Shown one piece after another: positions 14,515 to 22,042 of a DNA stretch of 48,682 nt (position 1 is the first letter of the stretch; each line of letters begins with the position of its first letter). Origin of the DNA: an uncultured Thermanaerothrix sp. GTDB taxonomy: Bacteria > Chloroflexota > Anaerolineae > Anaerolineales > Anaerolineaceae. Location of the stretch: the NCBI RefSeq assembly GCF_938028735.1, contig NZ_CALIMF010000030.1, forward strand, positions 1-48,682, read 5' to 3'. The translations under genes and the position numbers were made by a program. The notes beneath the pieces were generated by a model that had not been told where the DNA came from, ran no database searches, and saw only the letters and a program-made list of their open reading frames with translations.

Positions 14515-15506
14515 CTCGTTTACGCCGTTTGCCTCGCCCGCGCCTGACCTTCCAGCCGCCGCTGTGGAGCCTGGCGTTGGGCGTGCTCAGCCTCTGGCTG
14601 CTGACTCTCTTCATGCCGGTTGGGCAGACCCTATGGGCGGAGGTGCTTACCGTCTCAGGGGAAATCACTACCGGCCAGTGGATCTTCACCGAGACTCCCA
14701 CCGCAACGCCCACCCCCACCCCAACCACCACCCCCCACGGCCAGGCGGGCACCACCATCCACGGCGACAAGACCGCCCAAACACGTTGGTCGGAGGGATT
14801 ACCGGGCAATACGTTCATCGTTTTTGGGAAAATCTGCGTCACCAACGGCGGTGAACGCCCCACCGAAGGGCTGCGGATTGTAGATCAGGTAGAGATTAAA
14901 CCCAAGCAGCAAAACTGGCAACCGCTGGCCGAGGCGCGCCTGGAGCTAGCCCCTGGCGAACCACTTGCGCCGGGCGAAACGCGTTGCTTTGATTACGAAT
15001 TAGCCGTCCCCTGGTTGGCAAATACCGCTTACCGCAACACTGCCACGGTCACGATTCTCAATCACTCCGGTTGGCTACCAGGTGGCCCACACTGCGCGGG
15101 GCCAGAGCCTTGCCCCTATGGTTTCACCACCCGCACGAGTTTTGAGCCCCCCAGCCAAGGGGAGACCATTCCCGGCCCTACTCAGCCTAACCCGGGTGAC
15201 GGTGATGGCACTGCCATTCCTCTGCCGCGCGGCTGGCAACCCACCTCCACCCCCAGCCTAACGACCAGCCCCACCCTTACCTTGACCTCTACGCCTACCC
15301 TCGCACCAACCGACACCCCCGTCCCTCCCAGCCCAACGACCACCCCACCTCCACCACCTACCCAAACCCCCACCCCGCTTCCACCGCCTACGGACACTCC
15401 CGCGCCAACAGTGACACCCGAGCCCCCCACCCCCACACCAGCACCACCCACTCCCACCCCTGTGCCACCTTCAAATCCCCCGCCACCTTCACCTGGTGGA
15501 AGTTAA
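14502..15506 (+). CDS. SipW-type secreted protein with Thr/Pro-rich C-terminal stalk
   Basis: 334 residues, ATG 14502, overlapping the peptidase gene by 13 bp. After a basic start and a hydrophobic helix (WSLALGVLSLWLLTLFMPV) comes the SipW-type site TLWAEVLTVSGEITTGQW (about 43-60). A short TPTPTPTTT linker follows. A folded domain (about 85-220) contains FGKICVTNGGERPTEGLRIVDQ and a CFDYELAVPW strand and looks like a DUF11/Ig-like adhesion module. The last ~100 residues are TPTP/PPPTP repeats (about 235-334) ending in GGS, with no LPXTG or membrane anchor. It is probably an accessory or anchoring component of the fibre. The stalk is low complexity, so homology searches should use residues 40-225. 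Confidence 0.75.
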   Translation: MALLTRLRRLPRPRLTFQPPLWSLALGVLSLWLLTLFMPVGQTLWAEVLTVSGEITTGQWIFTETPTATPTPTPTTTPHGQAGTTIHGDKTAQTRWSEGLPGNTFIVFGKICVTNGGERPTEGLRIVDQVEIKPKQQNWQPLAEARLELAPGEPLAPGETRCFDYELAVPWLANTAYRNTATVTILNHSGWLPGGPHCAGPEPCPYGFTTRTSFEPPSQGETIPGPTQPNPGDGDGTAIPLPRGWQPTSTPSLTTSPTLTLTSTPTLAPTDTPVPPSPTTTPPPPPTQTPTPLPPPTDTPAPTVTPEPPTPTPAPPTPTPVPPSNPPPPSPGGS

Positions 15507-15525
15507 CCCTGCCCCTTCCGCCCGA

Positions 15526-15588
15526 CGTCGCAACCGCTGCGACGCCCCGCTCACCCCTGCGGGCCCCCTGCCCGCAGGGCCCGTTTCT
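15526..15588 (+). terminator. double hairpin terminator of the TasA/SipW island
   Basis: Two stems follow the stop at 15506: CGTCGCA / TGCGACG (15526-15544) and CCTGCGGGC / GCCCGCAGG (15556-15578). The second is followed by GCCCGTTTCTC, a weak U-tract. Confidence 0.55.
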
Positions 15589-15591
15589 CCC

Positions 15592-15620
15592 TTGTCAAAG
15601 CCCGCCCTCGGCATTACCAT
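15592..15620 (+). promoter_or_regulatory. possible promoter of the DUF3048 gene
   Basis: TTGTCA (15592-15597), 17-bp spacer, TACCAT (15615-15620); the ATG is at 15672 with GGAGG at 15656-15660. Confidence 0.5.
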
Positions 15621-15671
15621 ACAGGCAACGTTGTATTCCACCCGCAACCCTTGCCGGAGGTTGGATTGCCC

Positions 15672-16889
15672 ATGACGACCAAACCCTATTGGCTTATTCT
15701 GTTGACGACCCTGACGCTGAATGCGCTTGTGCTCGCTGGCTGTGCTACCTCTGCACTTCAGGCCACACCGACCGCTTCCGCGACCCCCTTTTTGCCCCGC
15801 GCAACTCAAACCCCGCTTCCCCTTGCCACCACCCCTGCTGCCAGTCCTACGGCGGCGCCCACTGCCACAGCCCCCTACCCGCCGGAGGGCTATGGGCCGA
15901 CCAACTTCCCAGCCAATGTTAACCCCCTCACCGGGCTGCCGGTGAGCGATCCGGCTTTGCTCAACCGACGCCCCATCTTGATCAAGGTACAAAACCTACC
16001 GCGTAGCGACCGCCCTCAATCTGGTCTCTCGCGCGCTGATATCGTCTATGAACTCTACACCGAGTACGGCTCCACGCGCTACGCGGCGCTCTTTTACGGC
16101 CAGGATGCCGAGCGCGTCATGCCCATCCGCTCAGCACGTTACCCAGATATCAACCTCATCCGCATGTACAAAGCCGTATTCGTCTTCGGCAGCGCCTATG
16201 AGCCGATCTTCCGCCGTCTGGCCAACTCCGAATTTGGCAATCGCCTGATCCTGGAAGGTGGCGACACCTGTCCCGCGGTGTGCCGTTACGACCCCAATGG
16301 GCGCAATTACTTGGCCGCCAACACCCAGGCGCTTCAAACTTTGCTGGCAAAACGTGGGATTGACAACACCCGCCCCAACCTGGACGGCATGGTTTTCAAC
16401 CTCACCCCGCCTCCGGGCGGCCAACCCGCTGAACGTGTCTTTGCCCGCTTCTCCGGCGCCATCTACAACCGCTGGGACTATGACCCCGCCAGCGGGCGCT
16501 ACCAGCGCTATGTGGATAAAGAAAACGACGTGGATCAGCGTAATGAGGTCTATGAACAGCTGACCGATGCGCTGACTCAACAGCCCATCCAAGCCGATAA
16601 TGTGGTTATCCTCTTTGTGCGCTATGAAGAGGTGGATCCGCGTCCCGAGGTTGAGGTGCTGGATTTCAAACTTCTTGGGAAAGGCACAGCCTACCTAGTG
16701 CGCGACGGGCAAATTTATCAAGTCAACTGGCAGCGCCTGCGCGAGGAAGACGTGCTAACTCTGGTGAATGATGCGGGCCAACTGGTGCCCTTCAAGCCTG
16801 GGCAGACCTGGTTTGAGGTGATGGGGCTGTCCACCCGCGTCCAAAACACGGGTGCCACCTGGCGCTTCACCTTTGGCCGCGACTGGTGA
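15672..16889 (+). CDS. DUF3048 family (YerB-like) lipoprotein
   Basis: 405 residues from ATG 15672. The lipobox is LVLAGCAT (Cys near residue 24), followed by a Thr/Pro/Ala-rich linker (to about 70). The DUF3048 domain then begins with NPLTGLPVSDPALLNRRPILIKVQNLPRSDRPQ split over two strands, and contains YELYTEYGSTRYAALFYG, PIRSARYPDINLIRMY and the C-terminal half YRQVD-like VLDFKLLGKGTAYLVRDG...FKPGQTWFEVM. These motifs identify DUF3048. The family is widespread in Firmicutes and Chloroflexota, is exported, and has no established biochemical role. It has its own probable promoter and is separated by a terminator from the fibre island. Confidence 0.9.
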   Translation: MTTKPYWLILLTTLTLNALVLAGCATSALQATPTASATPFLPRATQTPLPLATTPAASPTAAPTATAPYPPEGYGPTNFPANVNPLTGLPVSDPALLNRRPILIKVQNLPRSDRPQSGLSRADIVYELYTEYGSTRYAALFYGQDAERVMPIRSARYPDINLIRMYKAVFVFGSAYEPIFRRLANSEFGNRLILEGGDTCPAVCRYDPNGRNYLAANTQALQTLLAKRGIDNTRPNLDGMVFNLTPPPGGQPAERVFARFSGAIYNRWDYDPASGRYQRYVDKENDVDQRNEVYEQLTDALTQQPIQADNVVILFVRYEEVDPRPEVEVLDFKLLGKGTAYLVRDGQIYQVNWQRLREEDVLTLVNDAGQLVPFKPGQTWFEVMGLSTRVQNTGATWRFTFGRDW

Positions 16890-16916
16890 GCCTGTACAAC
16901 CTCAGCACATTTTGGC

Positions 16917-16945
16917 TTGACAGCCACCCTGTTTTATGGGATACT
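16917..16945 (+). promoter_or_regulatory. promoter of a small transcription unit
   Basis: TTGACA (16917-16922), 17-bp spacer, GATACT (16940-16945). Predicted start is near 16952. Confidence 0.72.
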
Positions 16946-17012
16946 GACCACAAGCAGGGCCTGCCCTGCGCACGGAAATGCCATCCCAAACGAGAGGAGG
17001 TGATGTCGAGCA

Positions 17013-17066
17013 ATGGACAGTAGTCGTCAACGTAGGGCTGCGGCATCCCTCCTCCTGATCGCTTAA
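17013..17066 (+). CDS. possible small peptide of the stand-alone transcript
   Basis: ATG at 17013 lies 12 nt after GAGGAGG; the frame MDSSRQRRAAASLLLIA ends at TAA 17064-17066. It has Arg pairs followed by Ala and then Leu-Leu-Leu-Ile codons, like leader peptides of branched-chain amino-acid operons. It has no following gene. The codon run may be chance. Confidence 0.35.
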   Translation: MDSSRQRRAAASLLLIA

Positions 17067-17088
17067 AGGGAGCCGCAGCCCGCCCCCC

Positions 17089-17121
17089 GGCAGACTGCCC
17101 ATGATGGGCAGTTTGCCTTTT
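17089..17121 (+). terminator. intrinsic terminator of the small transcript
   Basis: Twelve-bp stem (GGCAGACTGCCC 17089-17100 with 17106-17117, one G-U pair), 5-nt loop, then TTTT (17118-17121). It touches the stop codon of the convergent nucleoside phosphorylase gene at 17120. Confidence 0.8.
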
Positions 17122-17893
17122 AAAGGCGCCGCACCGCCTCCACTGCCAGCCAAAAAAGTCGTTCGCGATCACTGGCGCGCCGGTACCACTCTCGTTCATC
17201 CCAGCCCTCAGGGATCACCAAATCTCCCCCATAGACCACCTGCCCCAGCGGAACCCCACGAAAGCGCGCCACTGCCATTAATGCGGCGGCTTCCATTTCT
17301 ACCACCAAGCAGCCCTCAGCCACCCGCCGGGCACGCCGTGCCGCCGTTTCGCGGTACAGCCCATCGGTGGTCCAAGTTTTGCCCAGGCGGTAGGGCACCC
17401 GGTGGTGCTCCAGCGCTGCGACCAAGGCCGCCATCGCTTGGGGATCGGCTAGTACCTCACGTGCCGGGGGCAGGTAATGGTAGGAGGTGCCCTCATCCCG
17501 CACCGCCGCCGTGATCACGATCACGTGCCCAGCGGTAATCTCTGGAGTCAGTACGCCGCAACCCCCGCACACCATCACCTTGCGCACCCCCAACGCAATC
17601 ACCTCCTCCAGGAAGCCGGCCGCCAGGGGTGCCCCTACCCCCGGATGGAGCACTAACACCGACTCGTTCCCCTCCTCTTCAAGCAAGTAGAGGGGATTAG
17701 GGCCGATCTCAGATTTGAGGTGCCCAATGACGCGCAGGCGCCCCCGCACACGCAATCCTTCCAAAACTTCCTGGAAGAAACACAGCACCGCCCGCCGCGG
17801 CACCGGCGCAGCAGGTAGCGGTAGTGCGGGCTCTAGGATGGCACGCGGATCGGGGTCGTATTCCAAGATAGGCCAGGCAGGCCGATCGGACAT
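17120..17893 (-). CDS. nucleoside phosphorylase (PNP/UDP family)
   Basis: 257 residues from ATG 17893 (MSDRPAWPIL), nine bases after AAGGGG; the upstream ATG at 17899 is too close to that site. PNP_UDP_1 fold features: a phosphate-binding region (VLHPGVGAPLAAGFLEEVI), the strand VRKVMVCGGCGVL, the active-site segment RDEGTSYHYLPP, and the ribose-binding EMEAAALMAVARF (near 200). GTSYHYLPP with EMEAAA resembles the uridine phosphorylase-like branch. It should cleave nucleosides with phosphate to free base and ribose-1-phosphate. The exact base cannot be told from sequence. It is co-directional with the methyltransferase 21 bp upstream. Confidence 0.85.
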   Translation of the reverse strand: MSDRPAWPILEYDPDPRAILEPALPLPAAPVPRRAVLCFFQEVLEGLRVRGRLRVIGHLKSEIGPNPLYLLEEEGNESVLVLHPGVGAPLAAGFLEEVIALGVRKVMVCGGCGVLTPEITAGHVIVITAAVRDEGTSYHYLPPAREVLADPQAMAALVAALEHHRVPYRLGKTWTTDGLYRETAARRARRVAEGCLVVEMEAAALMAVARFRGVPLGQVVYGGDLVIPEGWDEREWYRRASDRERLFWLAVEAVRRL

Positions 17894-17914
17894 CTGCATT
17901 ATCCCCTTGGAAGG

Positions 17915-18796
17915 CTAAGATGAGTGCAGCCCAGAGGGTGTTTCCGGCAAAATCCACTCAATGTCTTCCACTCCCGCAAAGCGTTGGCGCATGACCTCAA
18001 ACGCTTGCGGGTTGTTGTCGATTAGGATGAAGCGTCGCCCCAATTCCAGGCAGGCTGCGCCGGTCGTACCACTCCCGGCAAAGAAATCCAGCACCAGATC
18101 GCCCGGATTGGACGAGGCTTGTAGGATACGGCGCAAGATCCCCAACGGTTTCTGCGTGGGGTAACCGGTGCGCTCGCTACCGTTGGTCGGCACAATCGTG
18201 TGCCACCAGGTATCCGTGGGAAACTTACCGCGGGCCGCTTTTTGCGGCCCCACCAAACCCGGCGCCATATAGGGAATGCGCTCCACCGCGTCATAGTTGA
18301 AGGTGTAGTGCTTGGGATCTTTGGCATAGAAAAGGATGTTATCGTGTTTGGGCGGCCATTTGCGCCGCGTGCGGGCGCCGTAGTCGTAAGCCCAAATGAT
18401 TTCATTCAGAAAGCACTCCCGCCCGAAGATGCTGTCTAACAGCACCTTGCAGTAATGCACCTCGCGATAGTCAATGTGAAAGTAAAGACTGCCATGGGGT
18501 TTAAGCACGCGGTACGCCTCGCGCAAGCGCGGCTCCAAAAAGCCCAGGTAATCATCGAAAACATCCGCATAAGCCTGCTGGCCCAGTTTGACCGTCAGAT
18601 AACGCCGCCCTCCAAACCCCACCCGGTCACCGCTCTCCGCTTGGAGGGTGCGCAGACGCGGACGCGCTTGCACTCGCCCGGTGTTGAAGGGGGGATCAAT
18701 GTAGATCAGATCCACGCTCTCGGAAGGCAGGGCCTGCAGGATGGGCAGGTTATCCCCCAAGTAGACCCAGCCACGGGGTATACGCTGCGAACCCAT
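17915..18796 (-). CDS. DNA adenine/cytosine-N4 methyltransferase, orphan
   Basis: 293 residues from ATG 18796. Catalytic motif IV is IYIDPPFNTG (near residue 31) and the SAM motif I is LVLDFFAGSGTTG (near 232). The catalytic motif before the SAM motif is the beta-group order (N6_N4_Mtase, PF01555). Other segments are YLGFLEPRLREAYRVLKPHGSLYFHID, NEIIWAYDYGARTRRKWPPKHDNILFYAKD and TGYPTQKPLGILRRIL, all usual for the family. It methylates adenine or cytosine exocyclic amines at a specific site. No restriction gene lies on either side; the neighbours are yjbQ (7 bp) and the nucleoside phosphorylase. It is therefore likely a solitary methylase. Confidence 0.9.
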   Translation of the reverse strand: MGSQRIPRGWVYLGDNLPILQALPSESVDLIYIDPPFNTGRVQARPRLRTLQAESGDRVGFGGRRYLTVKLGQQAYADVFDDYLGFLEPRLREAYRVLKPHGSLYFHIDYREVHYCKVLLDSIFGRECFLNEIIWAYDYGARTRRKWPPKHDNILFYAKDPKHYTFNYDAVERIPYMAPGLVGPQKAARGKFPTDTWWHTIVPTNGSERTGYPTQKPLGILRRILQASSNPGDLVLDFFAGSGTTGAACLELGRRFILIDNNPQAFEVMRQRFAGVEDIEWILPETPSGLHSS

Positions 18797-18803
18797 CCGT
18801 GCC

Positions 18804-19223
18804 TCACTCGCCGATGATCTTCACCAGCACCCGCTTAGGGCGTCGACCATCGAACTCACCGTAGAAGATCTGCTCCCACGGGCCGAAATCCAGCTTGCCG
18901 TTAGTGATTGCCACCACCACCTCGCGCCCCATGACCTGACGCTTGAGGTGGGCATCGGCGTTGTCCTCACCGGTATCGTTGTGACGGTACTGCGAAACCG
19001 GTTCATGGGGAGCCAGTTTCTCCAACCAGCGTTCAAAATCCTGGTGCAGGCCCGGCTCATCGTCGTTGATAAACACCGAGGCGGTAATATGCATCGCATT
19101 GACCAACACCAGCCCCTCTTTGATCCCGCTTTCGCGCACACAGGCTTCGACCTGCGGCGTGATATTGATAAACGCCCGTCGCGAGGGTACGTTGAACCAT
19201 AACTCCTTGCGATAACTCTTCAT
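18804..19223 (-). CDS. YjbQ/UPF0047 family protein
   Basis: 139 residues from ATG 19223 ([18 protein letters not shown]); an in-frame TTG two codons earlier is less likely. Family motifs: [23 protein letters not shown] split over the central sheet, [21 protein letters not shown] with metal-binding His/Asp, and the ending [19 protein letters not shown]. YjbQ proteins are small trimeric metal-binding proteins, described as able to substitute weakly for thiamine phosphate synthase; the physiological role is unsettled. Length is exactly typical. It begins after an intercistronic hairpin downstream of acnA and probably shares a unit with the DNA methyltransferase. Confidence 0.93.
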   Translation of the reverse strand: MKSYRKELWFNVPSRRAFINITPQVEACVRESGIKEGLVLVNAMHITASVFINDDEPGLHQDFERWLEKLAPHEPVSQYRHNDTGEDNADAHLKRQVMGREVVVAITNGKLDFGPWEQIFYGEFDGRRPKRVLVKIIGE

Positions 19224-19247
19224 CCTCAACCCCTTGGCACAGGAATC

Positions 19248-19272
19248 AACGGCGCAGAGGTGCTGCGCCGTT
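19248..19272 (-). terminator. hairpin between acnA and yjbQ
   Basis: Perfect 10-bp stem AACGGCGCAG / CTGCGCCGTT with a 5-nt loop, 36 bp after the acnA stop. There is no U-run on the minus strand, so termination is uncertain. Confidence 0.45.
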
Positions 19273-19307
19273 GGATTTTAACATAGAATAGGCCGCGCGG
19301 GTGTCCC

Positions 19308-22025
19308 TTAGGGATTGACCACCGCCTGCTGCCCTAACAGATGATTGAGCACTGCCGGTAACAACCCGCCCTGGCGGTAGTAACGCACCTCATTGGGGGT
19401 ATCCAGACGTAAGAGGGCTTCAAAATGCACTTCGCTCCCATCGGCGCGGCGTGCCCGCACACGCACCCACCCACCGGGATGCAGGTTCTCGGCCAGGCCG
19501 AGAATATCATAGACCTCCTCCCCGCTCAGCCCCAGGCTCTGGGCATTCTGTCCGGGCTGAAACTGCAACGGCAAAACCCCCATACCCGCCAGGTTGGCGC
19601 GATGGATGCGCTCAAAGGACTCGGCGATCACCGCCCGTACCCCTAGCAAGCGCGTGCCTTTAGCCGCCCAATCGCGGCTGGAACCGGTGCCGTATTCCTT
19701 GCCTGCTAGGATGATCAACGGCACCCCCTCCGCCTGGTAACGCATAGCCGCCTCATAGATGGTCATCTGCTCCCCACTAGGAAAGTGGCGGGTGTAGCCC
19801 CCTTCCACCCCAGGTACCAGCAGGTTTTTCAGACGGATGTTGGCAAACGTTCCCCGTACCATCACCTCATGGTTGCCACGCCGTGAGCCGTAAGAATTGA
19901 ACTCCGAGGGCGGTACCCCCCGTGCCATCAAATACTGCCCGGCAGGGGTATTCACCGGAATGGTGCCGGCCGGGGAGATGTGATCGGTAGTTACCGAATC
20001 ACCCAGCAGTGCCAGCACCCGCGCATCGCGGATATCGGCTATCCAGGCCGCTGCCTCAGGAGGGTCATAAAACGGCGGCGGTTGCAAATAGGTCGAATGT
20101 TCGTCCCAGGTGTAGAGCAGTCCCTCGCCGCTCTCAATGGCATTCCAAAGCGGGTTGCCAGCGTAAAGATCCGCGTAATCCCGTGCAAACAACTCCGGCG
20201 TGATAGCCTGCCGAATGGTCTCAAACACCTCTTGGGCTGAGGGCCAGAGATCTCGCAGATAGACCGGCTGTCCCTGCGGATCGTAACCGAGCGGTTCACG
20301 CGTGAGGTCGCGCCCGATTTCACCTGCCAGCGCATATGCCACCACCAGCGGCGGTGAGGCCAGGTAATTGGCGCGGGTGTGCGGACTGACGCGCCCTTCA
20401 AAGTTACGGTTGCCCGAAAGCACTGCCACCGCTACTAGGTTATTATCCTTGATCGCATTGACAATCGGCTCGGGTAGCGGCCCGGCATTGCCAATACAGG
20501 TGGTACAACCAAAACCCACCAGGTGGAAGCCCAGCGCCTCGAGGGGCTTGAGCAACCCAGCAGCGGCTAGGTAATCTATCACCACCCGTGAGCCTGGCGC
20601 CAAGCTGGTCTTGACATAAGGCGGAGTACGTAAGCCGCGCTCCACTGCCTTCTTGGCCAGCAGACCAGCCGCCACCATGACATACGGGTTGGAAGTATTG
20701 GTGCAGGAGGTGATGGCCGCAATTACCACCGAACCGTGGCGTAGCGTCACCCTCTGCTCATCCAGGTTGACTGTGACTTCAGTTGCCTGCTCAGTTTCGG
20801 GCACGCCAAAGCCGTTGGCCGTGCGCGGCGCCATCAGCGCCTGGCGGAAATTGGCCGGCACTTCGCTCAGCGCTACGCGATCCTGGGGGCGGCGTGGCCC
20901 GGCCAGGCTGGGTTCCACCTGACTCATATCCAGTTCCAGCACCGCTGTGTAAGCAGGAGCAGGTGTTTCCGCCGTGCGGAAGAGATGCTGCGCGCGATAA
21001 TAGGCCTCCACCAGGCGCACCAGCGCCTCCGGGCGGCCGGAGAAGCGCAGGTAATCCAATGTCTGCGCATCTACCGGGAAGTACAGCATGGTCGCACCGC
21101 TCTCCGGGGCCATATTAGCGATCATCGCCCGGTCGGCCAGGGTCAGGTGATCCAGACCAGGGCCAAAGAACTCAACCACCTTATCCACCACACCAAAGCG
21201 ACGCAGCATCTGCACAATGGTTAGGGTCAAGTCGGTCGGGGTAGTGCCCTCGGGCAAGCGACCACTCAGGTGAAAGCCGATCACATCCGGAATGACGATC
21301 TCAATCGGTTCGCCCAACATGGCAGCGATGGCTTCAATACCCCCTACTCCCCAGCCCACCACGCCCAGTCCGTTGATCATGGTGGTATGCGAGTCGGTGC
21401 CTACCAGGGTGTCCGGGAAAGCCAGGGGCAACCCGTCTGCCTCCTCAACAGTCAGCACGCCGCGGGCAAGATATTCCAAATTGACCTGGTGCACAATGCC
21501 CGAAGCCGGAGGCACGATGCGCAGGTTTTTGAACGCACGTTGGCACCAGTGCAGAAACTCATAACGTTCGCGGTTGCGTTCAAACTCCTTCTCTGCATTC
21601 AAGCGGAAAGCATCCGGCGTGCCATAGTAGTCCACCTGCACCGAATGATCAATGACCAGATCCACCGGTACCCGCGGGTTGACTGCAGCAGGGTCACCGC
21701 CCAAGCGTGCCACCGCAGCCCGCATACCGGCCAAGTCGTTGAGCACCGGCACACCGGTAAAGTCCTGCATCACCACCCGCCCGGGGAAGAAGGGCATGCT
21801 GGGGCGCTGGACGGCCTGAGGTTGCCAGGTGATGAGATGGATCAGGTCTTGAGGGTCAGCCCGTCCCCGAGCAACCTGCCGCGCTACGCCTTCAAGGAAA
21901 ATACGAATGACAAAGGGTAACTGGGCCAGACGTTCCGGACTTAGATCGGGCAAGGCCGAGAGAGGATAATAGCGATAGTTCTGCTCACCTACCGTCAACG
22001 TGGCTAACGAAGGTAAAGGGTTCAT
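19308..22025 (-). CDS. acnA: aconitate hydratase (AcnA/IRP1 type)
   Basis: 905 residues from ATG 22025, preceded by GAGAGGTGG. Iron-sulfur ligands are visible in AAITSCTNTSNP and GFGCTTCIGNAGP. Upstream is VDLVIDHSVQVDYYG with the substrate-binding His, and VGTDSHTTMINGLGVVGWGVGG. The swivel domain contains GDSVTTDHISPAG, FNSYGSRRGNHEVM and KEYGTGSSRDWAAKG. This is full length for the AcnA/IRP1 branch. It interconverts citrate and isocitrate. The gene starts 17 bp after icd ends, so the two form an icd-acnA operon; citrate synthase is in a separate unit at 28 kb. Confidence 0.97.
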   Translation of the reverse strand: MNPLPSLATLTVGEQNYRYYPLSALPDLSPERLAQLPFVIRIFLEGVARQVARGRADPQDLIHLITWQPQAVQRPSMPFFPGRVVMQDFTGVPVLNDLAGMRAAVARLGGDPAAVNPRVPVDLVIDHSVQVDYYGTPDAFRLNAEKEFERNRERYEFLHWCQRAFKNLRIVPPASGIVHQVNLEYLARGVLTVEEADGLPLAFPDTLVGTDSHTTMINGLGVVGWGVGGIEAIAAMLGEPIEIVIPDVIGFHLSGRLPEGTTPTDLTLTIVQMLRRFGVVDKVVEFFGPGLDHLTLADRAMIANMAPESGATMLYFPVDAQTLDYLRFSGRPEALVRLVEAYYRAQHLFRTAETPAPAYTAVLELDMSQVEPSLAGPRRPQDRVALSEVPANFRQALMAPRTANGFGVPETEQATEVTVNLDEQRVTLRHGSVVIAAITSCTNTSNPYVMVAAGLLAKKAVERGLRTPPYVKTSLAPGSRVVIDYLAAAGLLKPLEALGFHLVGFGCTTCIGNAGPLPEPIVNAIKDNNLVAVAVLSGNRNFEGRVSPHTRANYLASPPLVVAYALAGEIGRDLTREPLGYDPQGQPVYLRDLWPSAQEVFETIRQAITPELFARDYADLYAGNPLWNAIESGEGLLYTWDEHSTYLQPPPFYDPPEAAAWIADIRDARVLALLGDSVTTDHISPAGTIPVNTPAGQYLMARGVPPSEFNSYGSRRGNHEVMVRGTFANIRLKNLLVPGVEGGYTRHFPSGEQMTIYEAAMRYQAEGVPLIILAGKEYGTGSSRDWAAKGTRLLGVRAVIAESFERIHRANLAGMGVLPLQFQPGQNAQSLGLSGEEVYDILGLAENLHPGGWVRVRARRADGSEVHFEALLRLDTPNEVRYYRQGGLLPAVLNHLLGQQAVVNP

Positions 22026-22042
22026 CCGTCCACCTCTCAACG

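Larger units (their letters stand above)
16952..17121 (+). ncRNA. ~170-nt stand-alone transcript with structured centre and terminator
   Basis: A complete unit from a consensus promoter to an intrinsic terminator (17089-17121), lying between a plus-strand gene and a converging minus-strand gene, so it has no downstream gene to regulate in cis. It contains a full Shine-Dalgarno (GAGGAGG, 16994-17000), a 17-residue frame (17013-17066), and a 10-bp stem GGGCTGCGGC / GCCGCAGCCC (17035-17044 with 17072-17081). The loop of that stem contains CCTCCTC (17048-17054), the exact complement of the Shine-Dalgarno, so the loop can mask it. It could be a regulatory RNA, a small-protein mRNA, or an orphaned attenuator. 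Confidence 0.55.

Noticed and set aside
15240..15490. Short tandem repeats that could suggest a CRISPR or minisatellite
   Set aside because: They are degenerate codons for Thr/Pro repeats within a coding frame; there are no spacers or direct-repeat units.
21270..21920. 216-codon plus-strand frame opposite acnA
   Set aside because: Antisense to conserved aconitase motifs, no ribosome site.
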